From: Fluviibacter sp039805725
GTDB taxonomy: Bacteria > Pseudomonadota > Gammaproteobacteria > Burkholderiales > Rhodocyclaceae
Direction: 5' to 3'
Length of the DNA stretch: 20,960 nt
Assembly (NCBI GenBank): GCA_039805725.1
Contig: JBDLTT010000003.1
Span: 1-20,960, forward strand
The notes beneath the pieces are model-generated. The model made no database searches. It was not told where the DNA came from and saw only the letters and a list, made by a program, of their open reading frames with translations. Shown here piece by piece: positions 1-5,298 of the stretch. Numbering within the stretch: the stretch's first letter is position 1; every line of letters begins with the position of its first letter. A program made the position numbers and the translations under genes.

Positions 1-107
1 ATGCCTTGACCCGACAGATCGGCCGTACCGTAGATGGTCACGTTGGTTTGTGCGAAGGCAGCGGTCGACAGACCAGCAACTGCCAGGGCAACGATTTTCT
101 TTTGCAT
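1..107 (-). CDS. Gram-negative porin, N-terminal fragment
   Basis: This is the first 35 codons of a trimeric outer-membrane porin; the rest lies beyond the left edge. The peptide begins MQKKIVALAVAGLSTAAFAQ, a classic Sec signal peptide: a KK n-region, an Ala/Val/Leu-rich core and an AFA cleavage site before Q20. It continues TNVTIYGTADLSGQG, the first beta strand typical of betaproteobacterial general porins (the xVTLYGxxDxG pattern). An AGGAG ribosome site lies 8 nt upstream of the ATG (116-120). Such porins let small hydrophilic solutes cross the outer membrane. The substrate preference cannot be judged from this fragment. The family call is firm; the exact member is not. Confidence 0.85.
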   Translation of the reverse strand, partial: MQKKIVALAVAGLSTAAFAQTNVTIYGTADLSGQG

Positions 108-284
108 TAGAGATTCTCCTCTTAAGATTGATGACCACTCGGCTTGCGCATCGGGGCCAGGAACCTCTCATGGGATGAGTGGTTGATGTGATTCTGGAAC
201 ACCCGGGAAGGCAAAGCAACAAAAAAACAACAGGTAGAGGTAGGAAGTGTTGTTTTGTTGCAACAATGCAACAGTCTGGTCATT
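108..284 (-). promoter_or_regulatory. Leader/promoter region of the porin, with inverted repeats
   Basis: No gene is visible in this 177-nt gap between the AbiEi-like stop codon and the porin start. Three structures stand out. An AT-rich hairpin pairs 217-232 with 248-260 (arms CAACAAAAAAACAACA and TGTTGTTTTGTTG). A 12-bp perfect palindrome TTGTTGCAACAA lies at 255-266. Two competing stems share one arm: ACCTCTCA (163-170) can pair with TGAGTGGT (176-183, one mismatch), while ACCACTC (134-140) can pair with GAGTGGT (177-183). The porin promoter must lie here or read through from the toxin-antitoxin operon. I could not pick a convincing -35/-10 pair. Confidence 0.4.
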
Positions 285-1010
285 CTACGCCGGGGCGTTA
301 GCGCGTGCCCCTGGCGAGTGGTCGTAAGCGCGTTTAGCGGTTGTCCATTGGTCAAGCGCATCGGCCAACCCCATCCCCTTTGCCAATCTTGCTATCCGCG
401 CCGGGTTCAGCCGCTCAAAATCGAGATCTAACGGCGGCAAGGTCATGTGGCTACGCGGCGTTGATCCCAGGTATATCCAGTCAAGAAATGCTTTTTCGGG
501 CGTGGCGCGTTGGTAAGACAAGGGTTCCAGGCGGTCGTCTAGCGCACCCGCCTGGGTTACCAGGGTGAATGGCATGGCCTGAAAGCTAAACGAGCCGACC
601 TTTGTTTCTACTTTTCCTGTACTTGGCCGGGCAAAGCCAAATGCTTTGCATTCACCCTCTTTTTTTTCAGAGGGCAATGCCACGACACAGGTCACCCATG
701 ATGTGAAATTGTTCAGCACGCCGGCATCGCCCAATACTTTTTGTAGACTCACAATCGCGCCACGGCAAATATAGCTCGCTGCTTCATCCGGTTGCACGGG
801 CGGTTCTGCCAGCGCATTGAGGAAAAGCCCGCGCCGCACCGGTTTGATTAAGCCACCCTCGCGCATCTTGGCCAACCATCGTTTCTGCGTGGCCTCCGAT
901 AGTTCATTATGAGACAACGCCAACCACTGCTGGAAGTCCACCGGTGTCAACACGCGAGGGCACTCCGGGTCACGCAGTATTCGCAATAGCTGGTCAAGCT
1001 TAAGTGCCAC
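285..1010 (-). CDS. AbiEi-like antitoxin of a type IV toxin-antitoxin system
   Basis: This protein of about 241 aa resembles the AbiEi/COG5340 antitoxin-regulator family. An N-terminal winged-helix-like part contains REGGLIKPVRRGLFLN. A middle part begins RGAIVSLQKVLGDAGV, and a signature ATPEKAFLDWIYLG follows, matching the family pattern ATPEKAllDlly. In known AbiE systems the antitoxin binds the operon promoter through its N-terminal domain and counters the NTase toxin without binding it. The start is GTG at 1010, preceded by GAGGA with 8 nt spacing, which overlaps the toxin gene by 11 nt. An in-frame ATG at 1040 lacks a good ribosome site. The overlap indicates translational coupling. The gene follows the toxin gene, the reverse of canonical abiE order. 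Confidence 0.72.
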   Translation of the reverse strand: MALKLDQLLRILRDPECPRVLTPVDFQQWLALSHNELSEATQKRWLAKMREGGLIKPVRRGLFLNALAEPPVQPDEAASYICRGAIVSLQKVLGDAGVLNNFTSWVTCVVALPSEKKEGECKAFGFARPSTGKVETKVGSFSFQAMPFTLVTQAGALDDRLEPLSYQRATPEKAFLDWIYLGSTPRSHMTLPPLDLDFERLNPARIARLAKGMGLADALDQWTTAKRAYDHSPGARANAPA

Positions 1011-1791
1011 GACAGATTTCCTCGATGGCAGCGGCCACATCAGTACACCAGGATGACCAAACTGCTTCGGTCACCTCATCTGCGGTTGTTCGACCAATGA
1101 AGGGCAGCAACTCGGTTCGGAACGCGTTGTAATGAATTCCCCCTATCTTTGACCAGACTTGATCAGCGAAGTCCCGTCGCTGCGTATTAGACACCAGCAT
1201 ATCCAAACCCTCTGGCCTGGTGCCGACATCCAGCATACGTTTGATGTCGTACACGTCACGCGGCACATGACGCTCCGGGCTCATGAGGGCTGCGATCTTT
1301 GTTGCCAGTAACACGTTGAGCGGATAAACACACATCGGCATCGGCGCCACGCGATAAGAGACCGGCGAGGTGATCGGCAGTACGGTTTTGAACCGATCGG
1401 CAAAAGCCTCATGGCGGCCGGATGCTTCTGCTTTAAAGCTGATCACGCCGCCCTCAGGCAGTGACCCGTGTAATTTGATACGCAGCGTTACCGCCGTTTT
1501 CTTACTTTCTGTCAGTTGCGCATCGTGCACACCGCAAACGATGCAGGCCTGCTTGAGCCCCTGACGGATGGCGTTGGCGGTTGCCTCCAGCGAGATGCCG
1601 GCTGCACGATCGAAATCGACATCTTCGGTCATACGAACCCCATCCAGCTCGGCACGAATCGCCATACCCCCTTTAACGACCAGCCTGCCGTTGGCCACCA
1701 TCATGACAGCGCGCACGAACGCCAGCTGGAACCGGTCTCGGGCGATTGCCAGCGGTTGAAAGCCAAGCAGTTTGGGGTCAAGCAGTTGCAT
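1000..1791 (-). CDS. AbiEii/AbiGii-type nucleotidyltransferase toxin
   Basis: This 263-aa protein has the hallmarks of the AbiEii NTase-fold toxin family. KGGMAIRAEL (40-49) followed by TEDVDFD (55-61) is the GG...DxD nucleotide and metal-binding motif. A downstream K165 and the PRDVYDI block (177-183) match the second conserved Lys and RDxYD motif. Relatives are GTP-binding or tRNA-modifying nucleotidyltransferases that halt growth, some in response to phage infection. The start is ATG 1791, two nt after an 18-bp inverted repeat holding the promoter -10. The only ribosome-site-like sequence is GGA in that repeat, 8 nt upstream. All expected catalytic residues look intact, so the toxin is probably active. 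Its substrate cannot be predicted. Confidence 0.75.
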   Translation of the reverse strand: MQLLDPKLLGFQPLAIARDRFQLAFVRAVMMVANGRLVVKGGMAIRAELDGVRMTEDVDFDRAAGISLEATANAIRQGLKQACIVCGVHDAQLTESKKTAVTLRIKLHGSLPEGGVISFKAEASGRHEAFADRFKTVLPITSPVSYRVAPMPMCVYPLNVLLATKIAALMSPERHVPRDVYDIKRMLDVGTRPEGLDMLVSNTQRRDFADQVWSKIGGIHYNAFRTELLPFIGRTTADEVTEAVWSSWCTDVAAAIEEICRGT

Positions 1792-1793
1792 GT

Positions 1794-1848
1794 ACGTAGT
1801 CCGTTAGGATCGGAATTTGATCCTAACGGACTACGTCTTAAACGTCAA
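1794..1848 (-). promoter_or_regulatory. AbiE-type operon promoter with an 18-bp perfect inverted-repeat operator
   Basis: On the minus strand a -35 TTGACG (1843-1848) is separated by 17 bp from a -10 TAGGAT (1820-1825). Across the -10 and the predicted start of transcription lies a perfect inverted repeat. The left arm ACGTAGTCCGTTAGGATC (1794-1811) and right arm GATCCTAACGGACTACGT (1819-1836) are separated by 7 nt. The repeat ends 2 nt before the toxin ATG. Because the -10 lies in the distal arm, the mRNA should start near 1813 and carry only one arm. The repeat is therefore better read as a protein-binding operator than as an RNA hairpin. Autoregulation by the AbiEi-like protein is an inference from the family. 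Confidence 0.7.
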
Positions 1849-1868
1849 TCTACTGATTTACCGAGGAT

Positions 1869-1940
1869 TCAAGCAAACAACCGAGCCAGTTCCACACCAG
1901 GCTCTGGCGCGCGCATAAAGGCCTCGCCCACCAATAAAGG
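1869..1940 (-). pseudogene. Remnant of a second trpC 3' end
   Basis: Read on the minus strand, this encodes LLVGEAFMRAPEPGVELARLFA plus a TGA stop, the last 22 codons of indole-3-glycerol-phosphate synthase. It aligns without gaps to the end of the intact trpC, offset by 729 bp. From 1871 to 1933, 58 of 63 bases match, with 25 matching in a row (1909-1933). Four of the five differences are synonymous third-position changes; the fifth changes the last residue (Ala for Val). Similarity fades just upstream, where higBA promoter DNA begins. The pattern suggests a tail that evolved as a working trpC in another lineage and became separated when higBA arrived. Confidence 0.85.
1871..1933. repeat. 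Direct repeat flanking higBA, left copy (right copy 2600-2662)
   Basis: This 63-bp direct repeat is formed by two trpC 3' ends in the same orientation. The partner is 2600-2662, inside the intact trpC. Identity is 58/63 by direct comparison. Together the copies bracket the higBA module exactly, with the right copy beginning 3 nt after the higA stop codon. This looks like a footprint of integration or recombination at the end of trpC. No integrase is present in the window. Confidence 0.8.
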
Positions 1941-1970
1941 CTCCGGGGATCCGCGACAATCCAGATCTAC

Positions 1971-1998
1971 TTGCTTTTGTAGCGCCGTGCGCTACAAT
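1971..1998 (+). promoter_or_regulatory. higBA promoter and palindromic operator
   Basis: A -10 TACAAT lies at 1993-1998, with a weak -35 TTGCTT at 1971-1976 (16-bp spacer). Over the spacer and -10 sits a perfect 9-bp inverted repeat, TTGTAGCGC / GCGCTACAA, with a 3-nt centre (1977-1997). HigA-type antitoxins repress their own promoters through such palindromes, so this is the likely HigA/HigBA operator. The predicted transcription start falls about at the A of the higB ATG (2005). Confidence 0.65.
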
Positions 1999-2004
1999 TC
2001 AAAC

Positions 2005-2283
2005 ATGATCAAAAGTTTCAAACACAAAGGACTGAAGGCGTTCTTTGAATCCGGCAGCAAAGCGGGTATACGGCCCGACCACGCGCCTCGCTTGGCGCGT
2101 CAGCTGCGCCAACTCAACGATGCCGCAAATCCTGCAGACATGAACGTGCCCGGATGGCGGCTTCACAAGTTATCAGACAACCTTTCTGGCCATTGGTCTG
2201 TAACTGTTATCGGGAATTGGCGCATGACTTTTATGTTTGAAGCAGGCGATGCCGTTCTGGTTGATTACCAGGACTATCACTAA
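2005..2283 (+). CDS. higB: HigB-type mRNA interferase toxin
   Basis: This 92-aa RelE/ParE-superfamily toxin of the HigB family is expected to cleave mRNA on the ribosome. The start MIKSFKHKGLKAFFESGSKA is near-universal in this family. The C-terminal half carries WRLHKL, SVTVIGNWRMTF and a terminal VDYQDYH, the conserved basic and aromatic patches of HigB. The ATG at 2005 fits the family start. Longer in-frame upstream starts would read through the operator and the trpC remnant and are rejected. No ribosome binding site is visible, and the predicted transcript begins at or next to the ATG, so translation may be leaderless. The antitoxin gene follows 14 nt downstream. Confidence 0.93.
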   Translation: MIKSFKHKGLKAFFESGSKAGIRPDHAPRLARQLRQLNDAANPADMNVPGWRLHKLSDNLSGHWSVTVIGNWRMTFMFEAGDAVLVDYQDYH

Positions 2284-2297
2284 TTAGGAGTAAGAGA

Positions 2298-2597
2298 ATG
2301 ACCCGAATGTTTAACCCACCCCACCCTGGTGAAACACTGCGCGAAGACGTGTTGCCAGCGCTCGGACTATCCGTTACTCAAGCGGCTTCTGAGCTTGGCG
2401 TGAATCGCGTCACGCTGTCACGCATTCTCAACGGGAAGGCTGGCATCAGTGTTGACTTTGCGCTACGCCTTGAAGCGTGGCTTGATGGGCCTAGCGCCGA
2501 AAGCTGGCTCAAAGGCCAACTGGCCTACGACTTATGGCAGGCGGAACAAGAAACTCGCCACTCTGAGATTGTGCGCCATACTGCGTTGGCTGCTTAG
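2298..2597 (+). CDS. higA: HigA-type antitoxin (Xre helix-turn-helix)
   Basis: This 99-aa antitoxin pairs with HigB and should repress the shared promoter. The N-terminus MFNPPHPGETLREDVLPALG is the family signature. An HTH follows at about residues 26-48 (VTQAASELGVNRVTLSRILNGK), then the FALRLEAWLDG helix typical of HigA. A strong AGGAG (2286-2290) sits 7 nt before the ATG, in contrast to the toxin gene, which would favour antitoxin synthesis. The stop codon TAG (2595-2597) directly abuts the trpC stop on the other strand (2598-2600) with no spacer and no terminator hairpin. Length and motifs are complete, so the pair looks functional. Confidence 0.93.
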   Translation: MTRMFNPPHPGETLREDVLPALGLSVTQAASELGVNRVTLSRILNGKAGISVDFALRLEAWLDGPSAESWLKGQLAYDLWQAEQETRHSEIVRHTALAA

Positions 2598-3395
2598 TTA
2601 AACAAACAACCGCGCCAGCTCCACACCGGGCTCTGGGGCGCGCATAAAGGCCTCGCCCACCAGGAAGGTGTGGACGTTGGCATCGCGCAACAGCGTCACA
2701 TCGGTTGGGGCCAGGATGCCACTCTCAGCCACCACAATCCGGTCGGCCGGGATGCGGTCTTTGAGGCTCAGCGTCGTATTCAGCGAGACCTCAAAGGTCC
2801 GTAGGTTGCGGTTATTGATGCCGATGAGCGGGGTTTGAAGGGTCAGCGCCCGGGTGAGCTCTTCGCCGTCGTGCACTTCGACCAGCACGGCGAGCCCGAG
2901 GCTCAGGGCATAAGCTTCCAGGTCATGCAGCTGTTCATCGGTCAGGGCGGCGACAATCAGCAGAATGGCATCGGCACCGATAGCACGGGCCTCGGCGATC
3001 TGCCAGCGGTCAATCATAAAGTCTTTGCGGATGACGGGCAGATCGCAGGCGGCACGCGCGGCCTGCAGATACGCGTTGGCCCCCTGGAAGTAATCGACGT
3101 CGGTCAGCACCGACAGACAAGCAGCACCATGCGCGGCGTAAGACCGGGCAATCGCCGCCGGATCGAAATCCTCACGGATAACGCCCTTGGACGGGCTGGC
3201 TTTCTTGATTTCGGCAATGACCGCCGGTTGTTTCGCGGCCAGCTTTGTGCGGATTGCCCCCACGAAGTCACGCGGCGCGGGTTGCTGCCTGGCCAGCGAA
3301 TCCATCTCAGCGAGCGTGCACTTGGCGTAGCCCGCTTTGACTTCGGTTTCTTTGGTCGCGATGATTTTGGCGAGGATATCGCTTTTCGTACGCAT
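2598..3395 (-). CDS. trpC: Indole-3-glycerol-phosphate synthase
   Basis: TrpC converts 1-(2-carboxyphenylamino)-1-deoxyribulose 5-phosphate to indole-3-glycerol phosphate in tryptophan synthesis. The 265-aa product starts MRTKSDILAKIIATKETEV, and the catalytic KKASPSKG (substrate and catalytic Lys) and IRKDFM blocks follow. Later come the ADAILLI and LVEVHDGEE strands, IGINNRNLRTFEV, VVAESGI and FLVGEAFM, a full TIM barrel. The reading frame is open to 3536, but the ATG at 3395 matches the family start and lies 4 nt after the trpD stop, consistent with coupling. The 3' end abuts higA. A diverged copy of the last 22 codons lies 729 bp away, so this gene's tail may be the imported or the original version. 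Confidence 0.97.
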   Translation of the reverse strand: MRTKSDILAKIIATKETEVKAGYAKCTLAEMDSLARQQPAPRDFVGAIRTKLAAKQPAVIAEIKKASPSKGVIREDFDPAAIARSYAAHGAACLSVLTDVDYFQGANAYLQAARAACDLPVIRKDFMIDRWQIAEARAIGADAILLIVAALTDEQLHDLEAYALSLGLAVLVEVHDGEELTRALTLQTPLIGINNRNLRTFEVSLNTTLSLKDRIPADRIVVAESGILAPTDVTLLRDANVHTFLVGEAFMRAPEPGVELARLFV

Positions 3396-3399
3396 CGTT

Positions 3400-4434
3400 T
3401 TAGACCGCTTGCGTACACGCAACAAATTCGTTGAGCTTGTTGCTTGCGGCGCCCGAAGCAATGGCCAGGCGTGCCTGGGCGATGCCCTCGGCAATGCTGT
3501 CGGCGTGCCCGGCGGCGTAAAGCGCCGCACCGGCATTCAGCAGCACAATATCCAGGGACGGGCCGAGCTGGTTGGCCAACACCGCCTTCATGCGGGCAAT
3601 CGATTCCGCCGGGTTGGCGACACGCAGCGCGCTGATCGGCGCGGGCGCTATGCCGAAGTCTTCGGGCTTGATCTGGTATTCGCGAATCTCACCGTCTTTG
3701 AGCTCCCCCACCAGCGTTGGGCCGGCTAAAGACACCTCGTCGAGGCCATCCACCCCATGCACCACCAGCGCCCGGCGGCTCCCGAGGCGCTGCAGAACGC
3801 GGACAAGAATACCCACAAGGTCGGGATGGAACACCCCCAATAGCTGCGTACCCGCATTGGCCGGGTTGGTGAGCGGGCCGAGAATATTAAAGAGCGTGCG
3901 CACGCCCAGCTCTTTACGCACCGGCGCGGCGTGTTTCATCGCGCTGTGGTGATTGGGGGCAAACATGAAACCGATGCCGGTTTGCGCGATACAACCCGCC
4001 ACCTGTTCCGGCGAGAGATCGAGTTTGGCGCCCAGCGCTTCGAGTGCATCGGCGCTGCCCGACTGACTGGAGACCGAGCGCCCGCCATGTTTGGCGACCT
4101 GGGCGCCAGCTGCTGCCGTCACAAACATCACGGTGGTGGAGATATTAAAGGTGTGCGCGCCATCGCCACCGGTACCCACGATATCGAGCAGATTTTGCGG
4201 GTTTGCCACCGGCACTTTGGTGGCGAACTCGCGCATGACTTCGGCCGCGCCGGCAATCTCGCCAATCGTTTCTTTCTTGACACGCAGGCCAATGAGGATG
4301 CCGGCGATCAGGACGGGCGAGACTTCACCGCGCATGATCTGACGCATGAGTGAGACCATCTCCTCATGAAAGATCTCGCGGTGTTCAATCACCCGCTGCA
4401 GCGCCTCTTTGGGGCTAAAAACGTCCGTACTCAT
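3400..4434 (-). CDS. trpD: Anthranilate phosphoribosyltransferase
   Basis: TrpD transfers the phosphoribosyl group of PRPP to anthranilate. The 344-aa protein carries DIVGTGGDGAHTFNIST (PRPP pyrophosphate site), KHGGRSVSSQSGSADALEALG, FAPNHHSAMKHAAPVRKELG and TLFNILGPLTNPA, all family signatures in order. The motif usually written KHGNR is KHGGR here. From memory this Gly version also occurs in other betaproteobacteria, so it is probably lineage-specific rather than a defect. The ATG overlaps the trpG stop as ATGA (4431-4434), indicating translational coupling. trpC follows after 4 nt. The length is normal for the family. Confidence 0.97.
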   Translation of the reverse strand: MSTDVFSPKEALQRVIEHREIFHEEMVSLMRQIMRGEVSPVLIAGILIGLRVKKETIGEIAGAAEVMREFATKVPVANPQNLLDIVGTGGDGAHTFNISTTVMFVTAAAGAQVAKHGGRSVSSQSGSADALEALGAKLDLSPEQVAGCIAQTGIGFMFAPNHHSAMKHAAPVRKELGVRTLFNILGPLTNPANAGTQLLGVFHPDLVGILVRVLQRLGSRRALVVHGVDGLDEVSLAGPTLVGELKDGEIREYQIKPEDFGIAPAPISALRVANPAESIARMKAVLANQLGPSLDIVLLNAGAALYAAGHADSIAEGIAQARLAIASGAASNKLNEFVACTQAV

Positions 4435-5003
4435 CCGGCAAATTCCTTGAGAAAGTTATCGAGCATCTGATGCCCCTGCTCGGTGAGGATCGATTCGGGG
4501 TGAAACTGCACGCCTTCAACGGCTAACGTTTTATGGCGCACGCCCATGATCTCGCCATCGTCGGTCTCGGCGGTAATGTCCAGGCACGCGGGCAGCGTGG
4601 CGCGCTCAATCGCCAGGGAGTGGTAGCGCGTGCAGGTAATAGGGTTCGGCAGGCCTTTGAAGACACCGACGTCTTTGTGGAAGACCGGCGATGTCTTGCC
4701 GTGCATCAGTTGCCGGGCGTGAACAACCTTGCCGCCGAAGGCTTCACCAATCGCCTGGTGACCAAGGCAAACGCCCAGTAACGGGATCTTGCCGGCATAT
4801 TCTTTAATTGCGGCGAGCGACACACCCGCCTGCGCCGGTGTACACGGCCCCGGCGAGATGACCAGATACTGCGGCTGCAAGCGACCGATCTCTTCGACGG
4901 TAATGTCGTCGTTACGGACGACCTCGACCGCCTGACCTAGCTCACCAAAGTACTGAACGAGGTTGTAGGTAAAGCTATCGTAGTTGTCGATCATTAAAAG
5001 CAT
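4431..5003 (-). CDS. trpG: Anthranilate synthase component II (glutamine amidotransferase)
   Basis: This class I glutamine amidotransferase supplies ammonia to TrpE for anthranilate synthesis. In many bacteria without a separate pabA it also serves p-aminobenzoate synthase. From the chosen start (MLLMIDNYDSFTYNL) the protein is 190 aa. The catalytic triad is visible as C79 in LGVCLGHQAIGEAFGG and H168/E170 in VQFHPESILTE. The oxyanion motif SPGPCTP is present. An in-frame ATG 15 nt upstream (5018) is less family-like and lies in a small hairpin. The gene is separated from trpE by the oppositely oriented phasin gene, so it needs its own promoter. Confidence 0.96.
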   Translation of the reverse strand: MLLMIDNYDSFTYNLVQYFGELGQAVEVVRNDDITVEEIGRLQPQYLVISPGPCTPAQAGVSLAAIKEYAGKIPLLGVCLGHQAIGEAFGGKVVHARQLMHGKTSPVFHKDVGVFKGLPNPITCTRYHSLAIERATLPACLDITAETDDGEIMGVRHKTLAVEGVQFHPESILTEQGHQMLDNFLKEFAG

Positions 5004-5178
5004 AACGTCACCAAGCATGCTGCCGATGGGCAGCGGGCATCCATCTTGAGTTTGCCATTCTACTATTGCGACTGTTTACCGCAGGCTTTGAGCATCGGAT
5101 TTCGAGCCATGAAGTCGGTTAGTAGGCCGGATTCTCGGGTCAACATGTCCAGATCCAGAAAATCTTTCTGTCTTTGCC
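5004..5178 (-). promoter_or_regulatory. trpGDC upstream region
   Basis: This is the trpG side of the divergent trpG/phasin spacer. A -10-like TAGAAT is seen on the minus strand (5057-5062), but no convincing -35 lies 16-18 bp upstream. A 6-bp hairpin GCTGCC-GATG-GGCAGC (5019-5034) lies just before the chosen trpG start. It has no U-run and there is no Trp-rich leader peptide, so classical attenuation is not supported. The rest of the region shows nothing I recognise. Confidence 0.3.
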
Positions 5179-5206
5179 TTGACATCCTGAATTCTGCCCC
5201 TATACT
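5179..5206 (+). promoter_or_regulatory. Sigma-70-type promoter of the phasin gene
   Basis: A perfect -35 TTGACA (5179-5184), a 16-bp spacer and a -10 TATACT (5201-5206) make the best vegetative promoter match in the window. Transcription should start near 5213, giving an 86-nt leader. The leader can form a stem pairing GGTGC (5219-5223) with GCACC (5245-5249) and CAAAA (5225-5229) with TTTTG (5235-5239). The strength of the promoter fits the abundance expected of a phasin. Confidence 0.75.
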
Positions 5207-5298
5207 TGGAATTGTTGCGGTGCACAAAAACCTGTTTTGGATCAGCACCACCCCGATTTCGCTTTAAACATCAATGTATCAATCACCTGGAGAACTTT

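Noticed and set aside
1794..1836. Toxin leader repeat as a riboswitch or RNA hairpin
   Set aside because: The best promoter places the transcript start inside the loop, so only one arm would be in the RNA.
1516..2004. In-frame upstream extension of higB to a 255-aa protein
   Set aside because: It would cross the AbiE-type toxin in antisense, both operators and the trpC remnant. HigB proteins start at MIKSFKHKG.
3396..3536. Longer TrpC start giving 312 aa
   Set aside because: The extra 47 residues are the antisense-free shadow of the trpD end and do not resemble TrpC. The ATG at 3395 fits the family and lies 4 nt after the trpD stop.
4080..4110. TrpD KHGGR in place of KHGNR as a broken active site
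   Set aside because: From memory the Gly form occurs in other betaproteobacterial TrpD proteins, and the other motifs are intact.
5004..5062. Trp attenuator before trpG
   Set aside because: There is no Trp-rich leader peptide and no terminator with a U-run; only one short hairpin is seen.
5063..5251. 62-codon open frame on the minus strand upstream of trpG
   Set aside because: Its C-terminal half looks vaguely protein-like, but it overlaps the strong phasin promoter, has no convincing ribosome site and matches no family I know. It could be a decayed gene fragment; not called.
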